Origin: Oscillospiraceae bacterium
GTDB lineage: Bacteria; Bacillota; Clostridia; UMGS1810
NCBI GenBank assembly: GCA_021629085.1
Contig: JAJXRJ010000027.1
Span: 1 to 28,667 of the forward strand
Direction: 5' to 3'
Length of the DNA: 28,667 bases
Part shown: positions 7,306-15,668 of the stretch, one piece after another
Layout of the letters: each line of letters begins with the position of its first letter
How positions within the stretch are numbered: position 1 is the stretch's first letter
Position numbers and translations under genes: made by a program
Notes under the pieces: generated by a model
What the model was told of the DNA's origin: nothing
The model's database searches: none
What the model saw: only the letters and a program-made list of their open reading frames with translations

Positions 7306-9287
7306 TTTTGGAGATGAAAAAGATTACCATTTTTGGTATTCTCTCCCAACGCGATCAGCTCTTGCGAAGGCTGATTAAGCTAGGGGTGATGCAAATTGAC
7401 AATGCGTCGGATACATTTGATGGGCTTTCTACATTTAAAAATGAGGCGTTCACCAGAGAGCTTTTGGCACTTGAAAACGATTTGGCCGCCATTGCAAACG
7501 CAATCAAATATTTGAGTGTGTATGACCAGGCCAAAAAAGGGCTTTTCCCCCAAAAGCGGATTGTAGGGGAAAAGGAGCACCGCGCCTATCTGGCAAAGCG
7601 GGATGAAATTTTAGGCATCGTGCACACCCTGTCAGAATACACCGCCCGGCTCAATGCATTAAAACAAGAGGAAAACCGGCTTCACAATCATATGGCCGTT
7701 TTAGCGCCGTGGATGAATTATGATATCCAGTTTGCGGTGAAAGAAACGCGTTACACGTACGTGGCCATAGGCACAGTCCCGTCGGTTGCCAATTTTTCTG
7801 AGCTCAGGGAAACGCTTTCTGAAACGACCTGCGCCATGCAGACCCTTTCAGAGGATAAGGACTACCGATATGTTTCATTGATTTATCTAAAAGCTGAGCA
7901 GGACGCCGTTTTAGATATTTTAAATGCCTATGGGTTTTCCAAAGTGGAGTTTTCAGAGTTTTCATCTACGCCAAAATCGGCGGTGGAGCAAATGCAGGCA
8001 CGCCTGGAAGAAATTTCTATTGAAAAGGAAAAAATCGAATTAGATATCAAGCGCTTTGCAAAGCGGATTGACGACCTTAAGTGGCTGTACGACACACTGG
8101 CATTTAAACGTGACCGCAAAGAAATTTGCGAAAATTTGGTCAAAACTGAGAGCACATTTTTGATAAATGGCTGGATTAAAGAGCAAGACGCTGAAAAAGT
8201 CAAGGCGGATATTGAATCGCATTTCACCGCGGCGGTGGTGTTGGAATCGCCTGCGCCGGACGAAGAATTTCCGGTAGAGCTTAAAAACCCCAAACTTGCC
8301 AGCCCCTTTGAGGCAATTATTGAAATGTACAGCCTGCCCAAGGCGTCGCGCCGGTTTGATCCAAATGTGATTATGGCGCCGTTCTATTTTATCTTTTTTG
8401 GCCTGATGCTGTCTGACGCCGCGTATGGACTTGTGCTTTCCATTGCTTGTTTTTTCCTCCTTTGGAAATACAAGCCGTCGGGCACGATGAAAAAAATGCT
8501 GGGGCTGTTTGGTATTTGCGGTATTTCAACCTTTCTTTGGGGTGCATTGTTTGGCGGCTGGTTCGGAAATGCAGCAGAGGCAATTACCAGCGGCCGGTTT
8601 GTGATTCAGCCATTGTGGTTTAACCCCTTAAACGAACCCATGAAGCTTTTGATTTGGTCGTTTGGGCTGGGGTTGCTTCACATTTACACTGCACTTGGCA
8701 TCAATATGTATCTGGCGTTCAAAGACGGCGATTGGAAAAAAGCAATTTTTGACAACGGGTTTTGGATTATTACGCTCATTGGCCTGCCGCTTTATGCATC
8801 CGATTTTATGCTGGGCATGGCGAATATGAATCTAAGTGCGCCGGTGTCTGCAATTATTACAAAAATTGGCCTGTATTTGACGCTTTTTGGCGCTGTGGGG
8901 CTCATTTTAACCCAGGGGCGCGCGGCAAAAAACATTTTTGTAAAGCTCTTTAAAGGCGTGTCGTCGCTTTACGATATCACTGGATATTTATCTGACGTAT
9001 TGTCCTATTCGCGGTTGCTTGCCCTCGGCCTTTCCACCGGTGTTATTGCAATGGTGGTCAACACGATGGGCTCGCTTGCGGGGCTGGATAACATATTTGG
9101 GATATTGCTGTTTGCAGTGGTGTTTGTGTTTGGACACCTTTTAAACATCGCTATCAATGTACTTGGCGCGTATGTGCACACCAGCAGGCTGCAGTATGTG
9201 GAGTTTTTCAGCAAGTTTTATGAGGGCGGCGGCAAGGCGTTTGTGCCCTTTGAAGAAAAAACAAAATATATCACTTTAAAAGACTAG
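7302..9287 (+). CDS. ntpI: V-type ATPase subunit I (membrane stator, a-subunit)
   Basis: A 661-residue subunit. The first roughly 345 residues are cytosolic and coiled-coil rich and contact the peripheral stalks. The rest, from about PNVIMAPFYFIFFGLM, is a bundle of membrane helices forming the ion half-channels against the K ring. The two conserved membrane arginines are present: R571 in LSYSRLLALGL and R629 in HTSRLQYVEFF, followed by the family hallmark SKFYEGGGKAF. Length matches the family (about 640-670). The start at 7302 overlaps the previous stop; a second ATG at 7314 has GGAG directly touching it and is less likely. Subunit K follows after 13 bases. Confidence 0.95.
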   Translation: MILEMKKITIFGILSQRDQLLRRLIKLGVMQIDNASDTFDGLSTFKNEAFTRELLALENDLAAIANAIKYLSVYDQAKKGLFPQKRIVGEKEHRAYLAKRDEILGIVHTLSEYTARLNALKQEENRLHNHMAVLAPWMNYDIQFAVKETRYTYVAIGTVPSVANFSELRETLSETTCAMQTLSEDKDYRYVSLIYLKAEQDAVLDILNAYGFSKVEFSEFSSTPKSAVEQMQARLEEISIEKEKIELDIKRFAKRIDDLKWLYDTLAFKRDRKEICENLVKTESTFLINGWIKEQDAEKVKADIESHFTAAVVLESPAPDEEFPVELKNPKLASPFEAIIEMYSLPKASRRFDPNVIMAPFYFIFFGLMLSDAAYGLVLSIACFFLLWKYKPSGTMKKMLGLFGICGISTFLWGALFGGWFGNAAEAITSGRFVIQPLWFNPLNEPMKLLIWSFGLGLLHIYTALGINMYLAFKDGDWKKAIFDNGFWIITLIGLPLYASDFMLGMANMNLSAPVSAIITKIGLYLTLFGAVGLILTQGRAAKNIFVKLFKGVSSLYDITGYLSDVLSYSRLLALGLSTGVIAMVVNTMGSLAGLDNIFGILLFAVVFVFGHLLNIAINVLGAYVHTSRLQYVEFFSKFYEGGGKAFVPFEEKTKYITLKD

Positions 9288-9300
9288 GGGAGGAAACAAA

Positions 9301-9771
9301 ATGTTAAACGGTACAGTATTGGCAGTAATCGGCGCGGCCCTTGCAATGGTGCTTTGCGGTATGGGGTCTGCGCGGGGCGTTGGTTTGGTTGGCGAAAAAA
9401 GTGCGGGCGTTGTTACCGAAGATCCGGAAAAATTCGGCCAGGTATTGCTCTTACAGCTGCTTCCCGGCACACAGGGCATTTACGGGCTTTTAACTGCATT
9501 TATGATTCTTTATAACATTGGCATCATCGGTGGAAACGCAGTGGAACTCACCGTGGAGCAGGGGTGGCAGTATCTTGCGGCTTCTTTACCCATTGCAATT
9601 GTTGGTTATTTTTCGGCAATTGCACAGGCAAAAGCAGCGGCTGCCGGAGTTGGCATTGTTGCAAAACGTCCGGAAGAGCTCTCCAAAGGTATCACATTTG
9701 CCGCTATGGTTGAAACCTACGCCGTTTTGGCGCTTCTGATTTCCATTCTTGTCATCATGGGGATCAAGTAA
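9301..9771 (+). CDS. ntpK: V-type ATPase subunit K (rotor ring, Na+-type)
   Basis: A 156-residue membrane protein with four helices made of two fused hairpins, which forms the rotating ring. All positions of the structurally known Na+ site of Enterococcus hirae NtpK are conserved: L54, T57, Q58 and Y61 in LLPGTQGIY, Q109 in SAIAQAKAA, and the essential carboxylate E138 in AAMVETYAVL. As in E. hirae only the second hairpin has the ion-binding Glu, which gives one ion per four helices. This predicts Na+ rather than H+ as the coupling ion. GGGGAGG precedes the ATG. The N-terminus begins directly with the first helix. Confidence 0.95.
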   Translation: MLNGTVLAVIGAALAMVLCGMGSARGVGLVGEKSAGVVTEDPEKFGQVLLLQLLPGTQGIYGLLTAFMILYNIGIIGGNAVELTVEQGWQYLAASLPIAIVGYFSAIAQAKAAAAGVGIVAKRPEELSKGITFAAMVETYAVLALLISILVIMGIK

Positions 9772-9792
9772 TTTTAGGGAGGATATGGCCTG

Positions 9793-10392
9793 ATGCTGGA
9801 CAACAATGCAAACGCGCTGATTGCAAAAATTATCAGTGAAGCAGACGCATATGCTAAGCGGGAGCTGGCAGACGCCCAAAAAAAGGCGGAGACAATTCTT
9901 GCGCAGGCGCAGGAGGATGCAAAAAAAGAAGGCGCACGCAGAATGGATGCCGCCAAAGGCGAGATGACGCTCTCGGTGGAACGGCAGATTTCCGCAGCAA
10001 AGCTTGATGCAAAAAAAGAGATTTTGAAAACCAAACAGACGCTCATTCAAAAGGCAATTGCCCGCGCGGTGGAAAAAGTGTCTGTCATGGACGATCAAAG
10101 CTACTTTGCCATTATGGAAAAAATGCTGGAAAATGCAATTTCAGACAGCGGGCAAAAGTCGGGTGAGATTCAAGTGATTGTGTCAAAAGGCAGCAGGATT
10201 TCCGATGCATTTTTAAAAGACACGGAAAAAAAGCTGGGCGGCGTGACGCTCAAAAAAGCGGGTGAAACCCGCGATATTGGGGATGGATTTATCTTAAAAA
10301 CAGGCGACATTGAACTAAACGGCACACTTTTGGCAGTCATCCGCTCTATGCAGGATGATTTGGAACAGGCGATTGCCGGCATATTATTTTGA
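9793..10392 (+). CDS. ntpE: V-type ATPase subunit E (peripheral stalk)
   Basis: A 199-residue protein with a long N-terminal helix (to about residue 100, rich in Ala, Lys, Glu and Asp) and a globular C-terminal domain, the known build of subunit E. It pairs with the H/G-like subunit and ties the catalytic head to subunit I. Sequence identity in this family is low. The call uses the coiled coil plus globular layout, the length near 200 and the position between K and C. GGGAGG lies upstream of the ATG at 9793; the ATG at 9785 reads only two codons and is not used. There is no close overlap with subunit C if that gene starts at the TTG proposed here. Confidence 0.85.
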   Translation: MLDNNANALIAKIISEADAYAKRELADAQKKAETILAQAQEDAKKEGARRMDAAKGEMTLSVERQISAAKLDAKKEILKTKQTLIQKAIARAVEKVSVMDDQSYFAIMEKMLENAISDSGQKSGEIQVIVSKGSRISDAFLKDTEKKLGGVTLKKAGETRDIGDGFILKTGDIELNGTLLAVIRSMQDDLEQAIAGILF

Positions 10393-10404
10393 TGCGCCGG
10401 GCCC

Positions 10405-10410
10405 AGGAGG
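10405..10410 (+). promoter_or_regulatory. Ribosome binding site deciding the ntpC start
   Basis: AGGAGG ends 8 bases before the TTG at 10419. The alternative starts at 10389 (TTG) and 10392 (ATG) lie upstream of this site and inside or at the end of ntpE with no comparable signal. The site therefore favours a TTG start for ntpC. Confidence 0.7.
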
Positions 10411-10418
10411 GGAACCAC

Positions 10419-11408
10419 TTGCGAAACTATGACGATACTTCCTATGCATATGCAGTGGGGAGGATTCAGGCGATTGAAAATAGAATGCTGGATCAAAATA
10501 AGCTGGATTTGCTAATTGGAAGCAGATCTGCAGAGGAAGCGCTGCGGATGCTGCAAGACGCCGGCTATGCGGAAGGAGAAGATGTGTCCGGCTACGAGGT
10601 GCTTTTAAGCCGGGAGCTTGCGCGGGCCTATGCAATTTTAAAGGAGCTTGCGCCCGACCGGGAAGTGATTGACGTTTTTTTGCTAAAAAACGACTATCAC
10701 AATTTAAAGGTGCTCATCAAGCAGGAATTTTCCAACAATCAGGCACTGGATTACGACAATCTGCTGGTCGAAAATGGAACCATCGGCGTGGATGAAATTG
10801 CGCTTTTTTATGTCAACCGGGAGTTTGACCGGCTCAGCCCTTTTATGAAGGAGGCGTGCGAGGCTTGCATTGAAATGATGCAGACAACTGCGGATCCACA
10901 GATGATTGATATCATCTTGGATAAAGCGATGTATCGCGAAATGCTTGCAATTGCAGACCGGTTTGGAAATGCATTTGTCAAAAAGCTCATTGTCATACAA
11001 ATTGATTTAAAAAATATCCTGGCGTTTTTGCGTCTAAAGTGCATGGGAAAAAACATTGCGTTTTTACGTGCTGTGCTGCTTTTGGGGGGCGAAATTGACC
11101 AAAGCGTATTTTATGAAAGCCTGGAGGCGGACGACGACGTATTTTATGAGCGGCTGCATTTGACGCCGTATGCGGTGATTGCACAAAAGGCAGCGGGAGA
11201 ATCCATGTTTGCAGTGGAAAAAATCTGCAACAATTATTTGCTGGATTTTGTAGAAGAGTCAAAATACGTTGCACTCGGCTTAGAACCGCTTATTCGTTAC
11301 TTAATCAAAAAAGAAGAGGAAATCAAAGCCGTTCGTATCATCCTGGTGGGCAAAATCAATGGCCTGCGCACAGAACAAATCAGAGAGAGGATCAGAAGTG
11401 ATGTATAA
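10419..11408 (+). CDS. ntpC: V-type ATPase subunit C/d (central stalk to ring adaptor)
   Basis: A 329-residue, mostly helical, funnel-shaped adaptor that sits on the K ring and joins it to the D/F rotor shaft. The start RNYDDTSYAYAVGRIQAIE is the usual beginning of family members (a short lead, then YAYAVGRI). I choose the TTG at 10419, 8 bases after AGGAGG; an ATG at 10392 would add nine residues (MRRAQEGNHL before RNYD) with no ribosome binding site. The pattern of acidic helices with KLLIGSRSAEEAL-type repeats is consistent with the three-fold helical domain repeat of the family. The last 8 bases overlap subunit F. Confidence 0.87.
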   Translation: MRNYDDTSYAYAVGRIQAIENRMLDQNKLDLLIGSRSAEEALRMLQDAGYAEGEDVSGYEVLLSRELARAYAILKELAPDREVIDVFLLKNDYHNLKVLIKQEFSNNQALDYDNLLVENGTIGVDEIALFYVNREFDRLSPFMKEACEACIEMMQTTADPQMIDIILDKAMYREMLAIADRFGNAFVKKLIVIQIDLKNILAFLRLKCMGKNIAFLRAVLLLGGEIDQSVFYESLEADDDVFYERLHLTPYAVIAQKAAGESMFAVEKICNNYLLDFVEESKYVALGLEPLIRYLIKKEEEIKAVRIILVGKINGLRTEQIRERIRSDV

Positions 11409-11721
11409 GATAGCGGTGATCGGGGATAAAGACAGTGTGCAGGGATTTTTGGCACTTGGGCTGGACGTCTACCCGGCATTTGGCGCCCAAGAGGCGAAAG
11501 AGACGCTTATAAGCCTTGCAAAATCGGATTGTGCGGTGATCTATATCACGGAAAATCTGGCAAAGGATATCATGGATACCATAGCGCAGTACAGCGAGCG
11601 GATGTTACCGGCCATCATTCTGATCCCGAATAATGCAGGGTCTTTGGGCATTGGCCTTGCTGGCGTGAAAAAGTCTGTGGAACGGGCAGTTGGCGCTGAT
11701 ATTTTATTCGGCAACGAATGA
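11401..11721 (+). CDS. ntpG: V-type ATPase subunit F (central stalk; NtpG)
   Basis: A 106-residue small rotor subunit with a CheY-like fold that binds subunit D. Seen here are the opening YKIAVIGDKDSVQGFLALGL, which is the family hallmark, then AVIYITENLA and LIPNNAG. The ATG at 11401 overlaps the ntpC stop by 8 bases and has AGAGGA nine bases upstream; a longer frame begins 14 codons earlier inside ntpC but would add unrelated residues before the first strand. Size is typical (about 100-110). Thirty-two bases separate it from subunit A. Confidence 0.9.
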   Translation: MYKIAVIGDKDSVQGFLALGLDVYPAFGAQEAKETLISLAKSDCAVIYITENLAKDIMDTIAQYSERMLPAIILIPNNAGSLGIGLAGVKKSVERAVGADILFGNE

Positions 11722-11736
11722 CGGATGCGGGAAAAT

Positions 11737-11745
11737 AAGGAGGAG
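11737..11745 (+). promoter_or_regulatory. Ribosome binding site deciding the ntpA TTG start
   Basis: AAGGAGGAG lies about 8-10 bases before a TTG at 11754. No ATG or GTG start in this frame gives the conserved N-terminal strand, so this site supports the TTG. Confidence 0.75.
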
Positions 11746-11753
11746 AAGATAAA

Positions 11754-13529
11754 TTGGCTACAGGAACAATCGTAAAGGTCTCGGGGCCGCTGGTAATTGC
11801 CGAAGGCATGCGTGACGCAAACATGTTTGACGTGGTGCGCGTCAGCGAGCACAAGCTGATTGGTGAAATCATTGAAATGCACGGCGACCGGGCGTCCATC
11901 CAGGTTTACGAGGAAACGCAAGGGCTGGGACCCGGCGAAACCGTGGTGTCCACGCTTGCGCCTTTAAGCGTGGAGCTGGGGCCGGGCCTGATTGAAAAGA
12001 TGTACGACGGCATCCAGCGTCCGCTAGAGGCAATGGTGGAAAAGGCCGGCAGCAATATCACACGCGGCATTGAGGTAAATTCTTTAGACCGCGAGAAAAA
12101 ATGGGCATTTGAGCCGACTGCGAAAGTGGGGGACGCCGTTGTGGCGGGTGACATCATCGGCACGGTGCAAGAAACCGTGGTGGTGACGCATAAAATAATG
12201 GTTCCCTATGGCGTGGAAGGCGTAATTGAAGAGATTTACAAAGGCGATTTCACGGTGGAAGACACGGTGTGCGTAGTGAAAAATCAAAAGGGCGAGCGCG
12301 TCAATGTGTGCATGATGCAAAAATGGCCGGTGCGGCGCGGCAGGCCCTATAAAACGAAATTGGTACCCGATGCGCCGCTCATCACTGGACAGCGGGTCAT
12401 TGACACCTTTTTCCCCATTGCGCGCGGCGGTGTGGCGGCGGTCCCGGGGCCGTTTGGCAGCGGAAAAACCGTTGTGCAGCACCAGCTTGCAAAGTGGGCG
12501 GATACAGATATTGTGGTATACATTGGATGCGGCGAACGCGGCAATGAAATGACAGACGTACTCATTGAATTTCCGGAGCTTAAAGACCCCAAAACAGGCG
12601 AATCGCTTATGAAGCGGACGGTGCTTATTGCAAATACATCCGACATGCCGGTTGCGGCACGGGAAGCCAGCATTTACACTGGCATCACCATTGCGGAATA
12701 CTTCCGCGACATGGGCTACAATGTGGCGCTCATGGCGGATTCCACTTCCCGGTGGGCCGAGGCGCTGCGGGAAATGTCGGGCCGTTTGGAGGAAATGCCC
12801 GGTGAAGAAGGATACCCGGCTTATCTTGCGTCGCGGTTGGCGCAATTTTACGAGCGCGCTGGAAAAGCGGTTGTATTGGGCAGTGAAGACCGTGAGGGCT
12901 CGCTTTCGGTCATTGGCGCCGTATCGCCGCCGGGTGGCGATTTGTCCGAACCGGTCACCCAGGCCACGCTCCGGATTGTAAAGGTGTTCTGGGGGTTGGA
13001 TTCCTCTTTGGCCTATCGGCGGCACTTCCCGGCGATCAACTGGATGAACAGCTACTCGCTTTATCAGGATAAAATTGACGCGTGGTGCGATGCCAATGTG
13101 GCAAGAGATTGGTCTTCCTTACGCGCAAAAATGATGAAGCTGTTAAGCCAGGAGGCCGAGCTGGAGGAAATTGTAAGCTTAGTCGGCGTTGACGCGCTTT
13201 CCAAAGAAGACCGGCTGGTTTTAGAAACCGCGAAAATTATCCGCGAGGACTATTTGCATCAAAATGCATTCCACGAAGTGGACACGTATGCTTCGTTATC
13301 GAAACAGTATAAAATGTTAGAGCTCATCAACCAGTTTTATGACCGCTGCGCCGCTGCACTTGACACGGGCGTGGATATTGACGATTTGATCGCCATCCCA
13401 GCGCGGGAACGGATTGGCCGCGCAAAATATGTGGAGGAATCAGAAGTTAACACGGCATTTAACAAAATTGCAAAAGAAATGGATGCACAAATTACCGCGC
13501 TGGCGGAGAAAGGGGAGGAGGCACAATGA
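11754..13529 (+). CDS. ntpA: V-type ATPase catalytic subunit A
   Basis: A 591-residue catalytic subunit that hydrolyses or makes ATP in the A3B3 head. Domains in order are the N-terminal beta-barrel (TGTIVKVSGPLVIAEGM), the A-specific non-homologous insert (about 110-200), the nucleotide-binding core and the C-terminal helical bundle. The Walker A loop GPFGSGKT is at 232-239 with K238, and the catalytic glutamate E261 with R262 lies in GCGERGNEMTD. SRWAEALREMSGRLEEMPGE is the next conserved block. The length agrees with the family (578-600). The start is TTG at 11754, read with AAGGAGGAG upstream. It overlaps ntpB by four bases (ATGA), which fits tight A:B stoichiometry. Confidence 0.97.
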   Translation: MATGTIVKVSGPLVIAEGMRDANMFDVVRVSEHKLIGEIIEMHGDRASIQVYEETQGLGPGETVVSTLAPLSVELGPGLIEKMYDGIQRPLEAMVEKAGSNITRGIEVNSLDREKKWAFEPTAKVGDAVVAGDIIGTVQETVVVTHKIMVPYGVEGVIEEIYKGDFTVEDTVCVVKNQKGERVNVCMMQKWPVRRGRPYKTKLVPDAPLITGQRVIDTFFPIARGGVAAVPGPFGSGKTVVQHQLAKWADTDIVVYIGCGERGNEMTDVLIEFPELKDPKTGESLMKRTVLIANTSDMPVAAREASIYTGITIAEYFRDMGYNVALMADSTSRWAEALREMSGRLEEMPGEEGYPAYLASRLAQFYERAGKAVVLGSEDREGSLSVIGAVSPPGGDLSEPVTQATLRIVKVFWGLDSSLAYRRHFPAINWMNSYSLYQDKIDAWCDANVARDWSSLRAKMMKLLSQEAELEEIVSLVGVDALSKEDRLVLETAKIIREDYLHQNAFHEVDTYASLSKQYKMLELINQFYDRCAAALDTGVDIDDLIAIPARERIGRAKYVEESEVNTAFNKIAKEMDAQITALAEKGEEAQ

Positions 13530-14890
13530 TAAAAGAGTACAGGACCATTGAAGAAGTGGCCGGCCCGCTGATGCTGGTAAAAAAAGTGGACAATGTCAAA
13601 TACAATGAGCTTGGCGAAATTGAGCTTGCATCGGGTGAAATCCGCCGCTGCAAGGTGCTGGAAGTCAATCAGGACACTGCATTGGTGCAGCTATTTGAAA
13701 GTTCCGCTGGAATTAACCTCTCCGAAGCAAAGGTGCGGTTTTTGGGGCATAGTATTGAGCTTCCGGTTTCAGAAGACATGCTTGGCCGCATTTTTTCCGG
13801 GATGGGCTCGCCCATTGACGGCGGCCCGGGCATTATTCCGGAAAAACGGCTGGACATCAACGGCGTTCCTATGAACCCGGCAGCGCGCAACTATCCGTCT
13901 GAGTTTATCCAAACTGGCGTATCCGCCATTGACGGCTTAAATACCCTGGTGCGCGGGCAAAAGCTTCCCATCTTTTCCGCATCCGGCCTTCCGCACGCCA
14001 ATTTGGCGGCACAGATTGCCCGGCAGGCAAAAGTGCGCGGGACCGAGGGGAATTTTGCGGTTGTATTTGCCGCGGTGGGCATCACTTTTGAAGAAGCGGA
14101 GTTTTTCATTGATGACTTTCGTAAAACAGGCGCAATCGACCGTGCGGTTATGTTTATCAATCTGGCAAACGACCCAGCCATTGAGCGTATTTCTACGCCC
14201 CGCATGGCGCTGACAGCCGCGGAATATTTGGCGTTTGAAAAGGGCATGCACGTGCTCACTATCATTACGGATATCACCAATTATGCCGAGGCGCTGCGCG
14301 AGGTTTCGGCTGCGCGCAAAGAAGTGCCGGGCCGGCGCGGATATCCGGGCTATATGTACACCGACCTTGCAACCCTCTATGAACGGGCTGGCCGGAAAAA
14401 GGGATCGGACGGCAGTATTACGCTCATCCCAATTTTAACCATGCCGGAAGAAGATAAAACGCATCCCATTCCCGACCTGACCGGGTACATCACCGAGGGG
14501 CAGATCATTCTTTCGCGTGATTTGTACCGCCGCGGCATCACGCCGCCCATTGATGTGCTGCCGTCGCTTTCCAGGTTGAAAGACAAGGGAATTGGCAAAG
14601 AGAAGACCCGTGAGGACCATGCTGATACCATGAATCAACTGTTTTCCGCCTATGCGCGTGGAAAAGAGGCAAAAGAGCTGATGGTCATTTTAGGAGAAGC
14701 GGCGCTTACAGATGCCGATAAAATCTACGCAAAATTTGCAGATGCCTTTGAGGAGAAATATGTTTCACAGGGCTACAACAAAGAGCGTTCCATTGAGGAG
14801 ACGTTAGACATTGGCTGGGAGCTTTTACGGATTCTTCCAAAAAGCGAGCTCAAACGGATACGCGACGAATATTTGGAGAAATATTATTGA
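13526..14890 (+). CDS. ntpB: V-type ATPase non-catalytic subunit B
   Basis: A 454-residue regulatory subunit that alternates with A in the head. It begins with the barrel segment YRTIEEVAGPLMLVKKV, lacks a Walker A lysine loop (the position reads SASGLPHANLAAQ, normal for B), and carries the arginine that reaches into the catalytic site, R350 in PSLSRLKDKGIG. GRRGYPGYMYTDLATLYERAG and TEGQIILSRDLYRRGI are further family blocks. Length is normal (about 455-465). The ATG at 13526 overlaps the ntpA stop; GGGGAGGAGG at the end of ntpA serves as its ribosome binding site. Confidence 0.97.
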   Translation: MIKEYRTIEEVAGPLMLVKKVDNVKYNELGEIELASGEIRRCKVLEVNQDTALVQLFESSAGINLSEAKVRFLGHSIELPVSEDMLGRIFSGMGSPIDGGPGIIPEKRLDINGVPMNPAARNYPSEFIQTGVSAIDGLNTLVRGQKLPIFSASGLPHANLAAQIARQAKVRGTEGNFAVVFAAVGITFEEAEFFIDDFRKTGAIDRAVMFINLANDPAIERISTPRMALTAAEYLAFEKGMHVLTIITDITNYAEALREVSAARKEVPGRRGYPGYMYTDLATLYERAGRKKGSDGSITLIPILTMPEEDKTHPIPDLTGYITEGQIILSRDLYRRGITPPIDVLPSLSRLKDKGIGKEKTREDHADTMNQLFSAYARGKEAKELMVILGEAALTDADKIYAKFADAFEEKYVSQGYNKERSIEETLDIGWELLRILPKSELKRIRDEYLEKYY

Positions 14891-14921
14891 TTTATGAGCG
14901 GAGGAAAGGTGGTGTGCGCCA

Positions 14922-15581
14922 ATGGCACAACAGAGGGTAAATCCCACCCGCATGGAGCTGACGCGGCTCAAAAAACGGCTGAAAACCGCTATGCGGGGGC
15001 ACAAATTGTTAAAAGACAAGCGCGACGAGCTTATGAAGCAGTTTTTGGACATTGTGCGGCAAAATAAAGAGATGCGCCAGCAAGTGGAAGCAGCTTTGAG
15101 CGACGCATACGGCAACTTTTTAATGGCGCGGGCCATTATGAGCAGCGAGAGTATGGAAGAAGCGCTGATGTATCCCAAACAGGCAGTCAGCGTAGAGGTT
15201 GGAACGCGCAATATTATGAGCGTTGACGTCCCCGTGCTGCAGTTTGAAACGGCAAACAGTGACCATGCGGACATTTATGCATACGGATTCGCCAATACTT
15301 CAGGCGAGCTGGACAGCGCGGTTTCTAAATTATCCGGTGTTTTGGAGCAAATGCTAAAGCTTGCAGAGCTTGAAAAATGTGCGCAGCTTCTAAGTATTGA
15401 AATTGAAAAGACGCGCCGCCGTGTGAATGCCTTGGAATATGTGATGATTCCCAATTTGCAGGTGAATATTAAGACCATCACAATGAAGTTGGATGAGAAT
15501 GAACGCGGTAACCAGACGCGGCTGATGAAAGTAAAAGATATGATGATCAAAGAGCAGTTTGAGGCCAAACACCAGTATTGA
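14922..15581 (+). CDS. ntpD: V-type ATPase subunit D (rotor shaft)
   Basis: A 219-residue protein forming the central axle. The N-terminal family block is intact: VNPTRMELTRLKKRLKTAMR followed by GHKLLKDKRDELM. Long N- and C-terminal helices form the antiparallel coiled coil that turns inside the head, and RRRVNALEYVMIP begins the C-terminal helix as in other members. Length is typical (about 205-220). The gene is the last of the operon; E. hirae has further genes (ntpH, ntpJ) after D, but here the operon ends at a hairpin 45 bases downstream. Confidence 0.94.
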   Translation: MAQQRVNPTRMELTRLKKRLKTAMRGHKLLKDKRDELMKQFLDIVRQNKEMRQQVEAALSDAYGNFLMARAIMSSESMEEALMYPKQAVSVEVGTRNIMSVDVPVLQFETANSDHADIYAYGFANTSGELDSAVSKLSGVLEQMLKLAELEKCAQLLSIEIEKTRRRVNALEYVMIPNLQVNIKTITMKLDENERGNQTRLMKVKDMMIKEQFEAKHQY

Positions 15582-15625
15582 GAAAATAATTGCAACCATT
15601 TTAAAGCCTTATTTCAACACAAAAA

Positions 15626-15657
15626 AGAATCTACGAAAAATCGAAGGTTCTTTTTTT
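15626..15657. terminator. Bidirectional terminator between ntpD and the minus-strand cluster
   Basis: An 11-bp stem (15626-15636 with 15641-15651, one A-A mismatch and one T-G pair) encloses an AAAA loop. It is followed by T7 on the plus strand and preceded by A6 on the left, so it can end both ntpD and the convergent minus-strand gene. The same hairpin with a perfect stem occurs after the other paralogue at 17147-17172, so this terminator belongs to the duplicated unit. Confidence 0.8.
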
Positions 15658-15668
15658 GTTAAAACATT

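Noticed and set aside
9586..10098. 170-codon minus-strand frame over ntpK and ntpE
   Set aside because: Overlaps two well-supported genes and encodes a Cys/Phe/His-rich sequence with no domain; a shadow frame.
12084..13025. Long open frame (313 codons) antisense to ntpA
   Set aside because: ntpA is certain from its motifs; the antisense translation is rich in His, Arg and Cys, has no known family resemblance and no ribosome binding site. It is a by-product of ntpA codon use.
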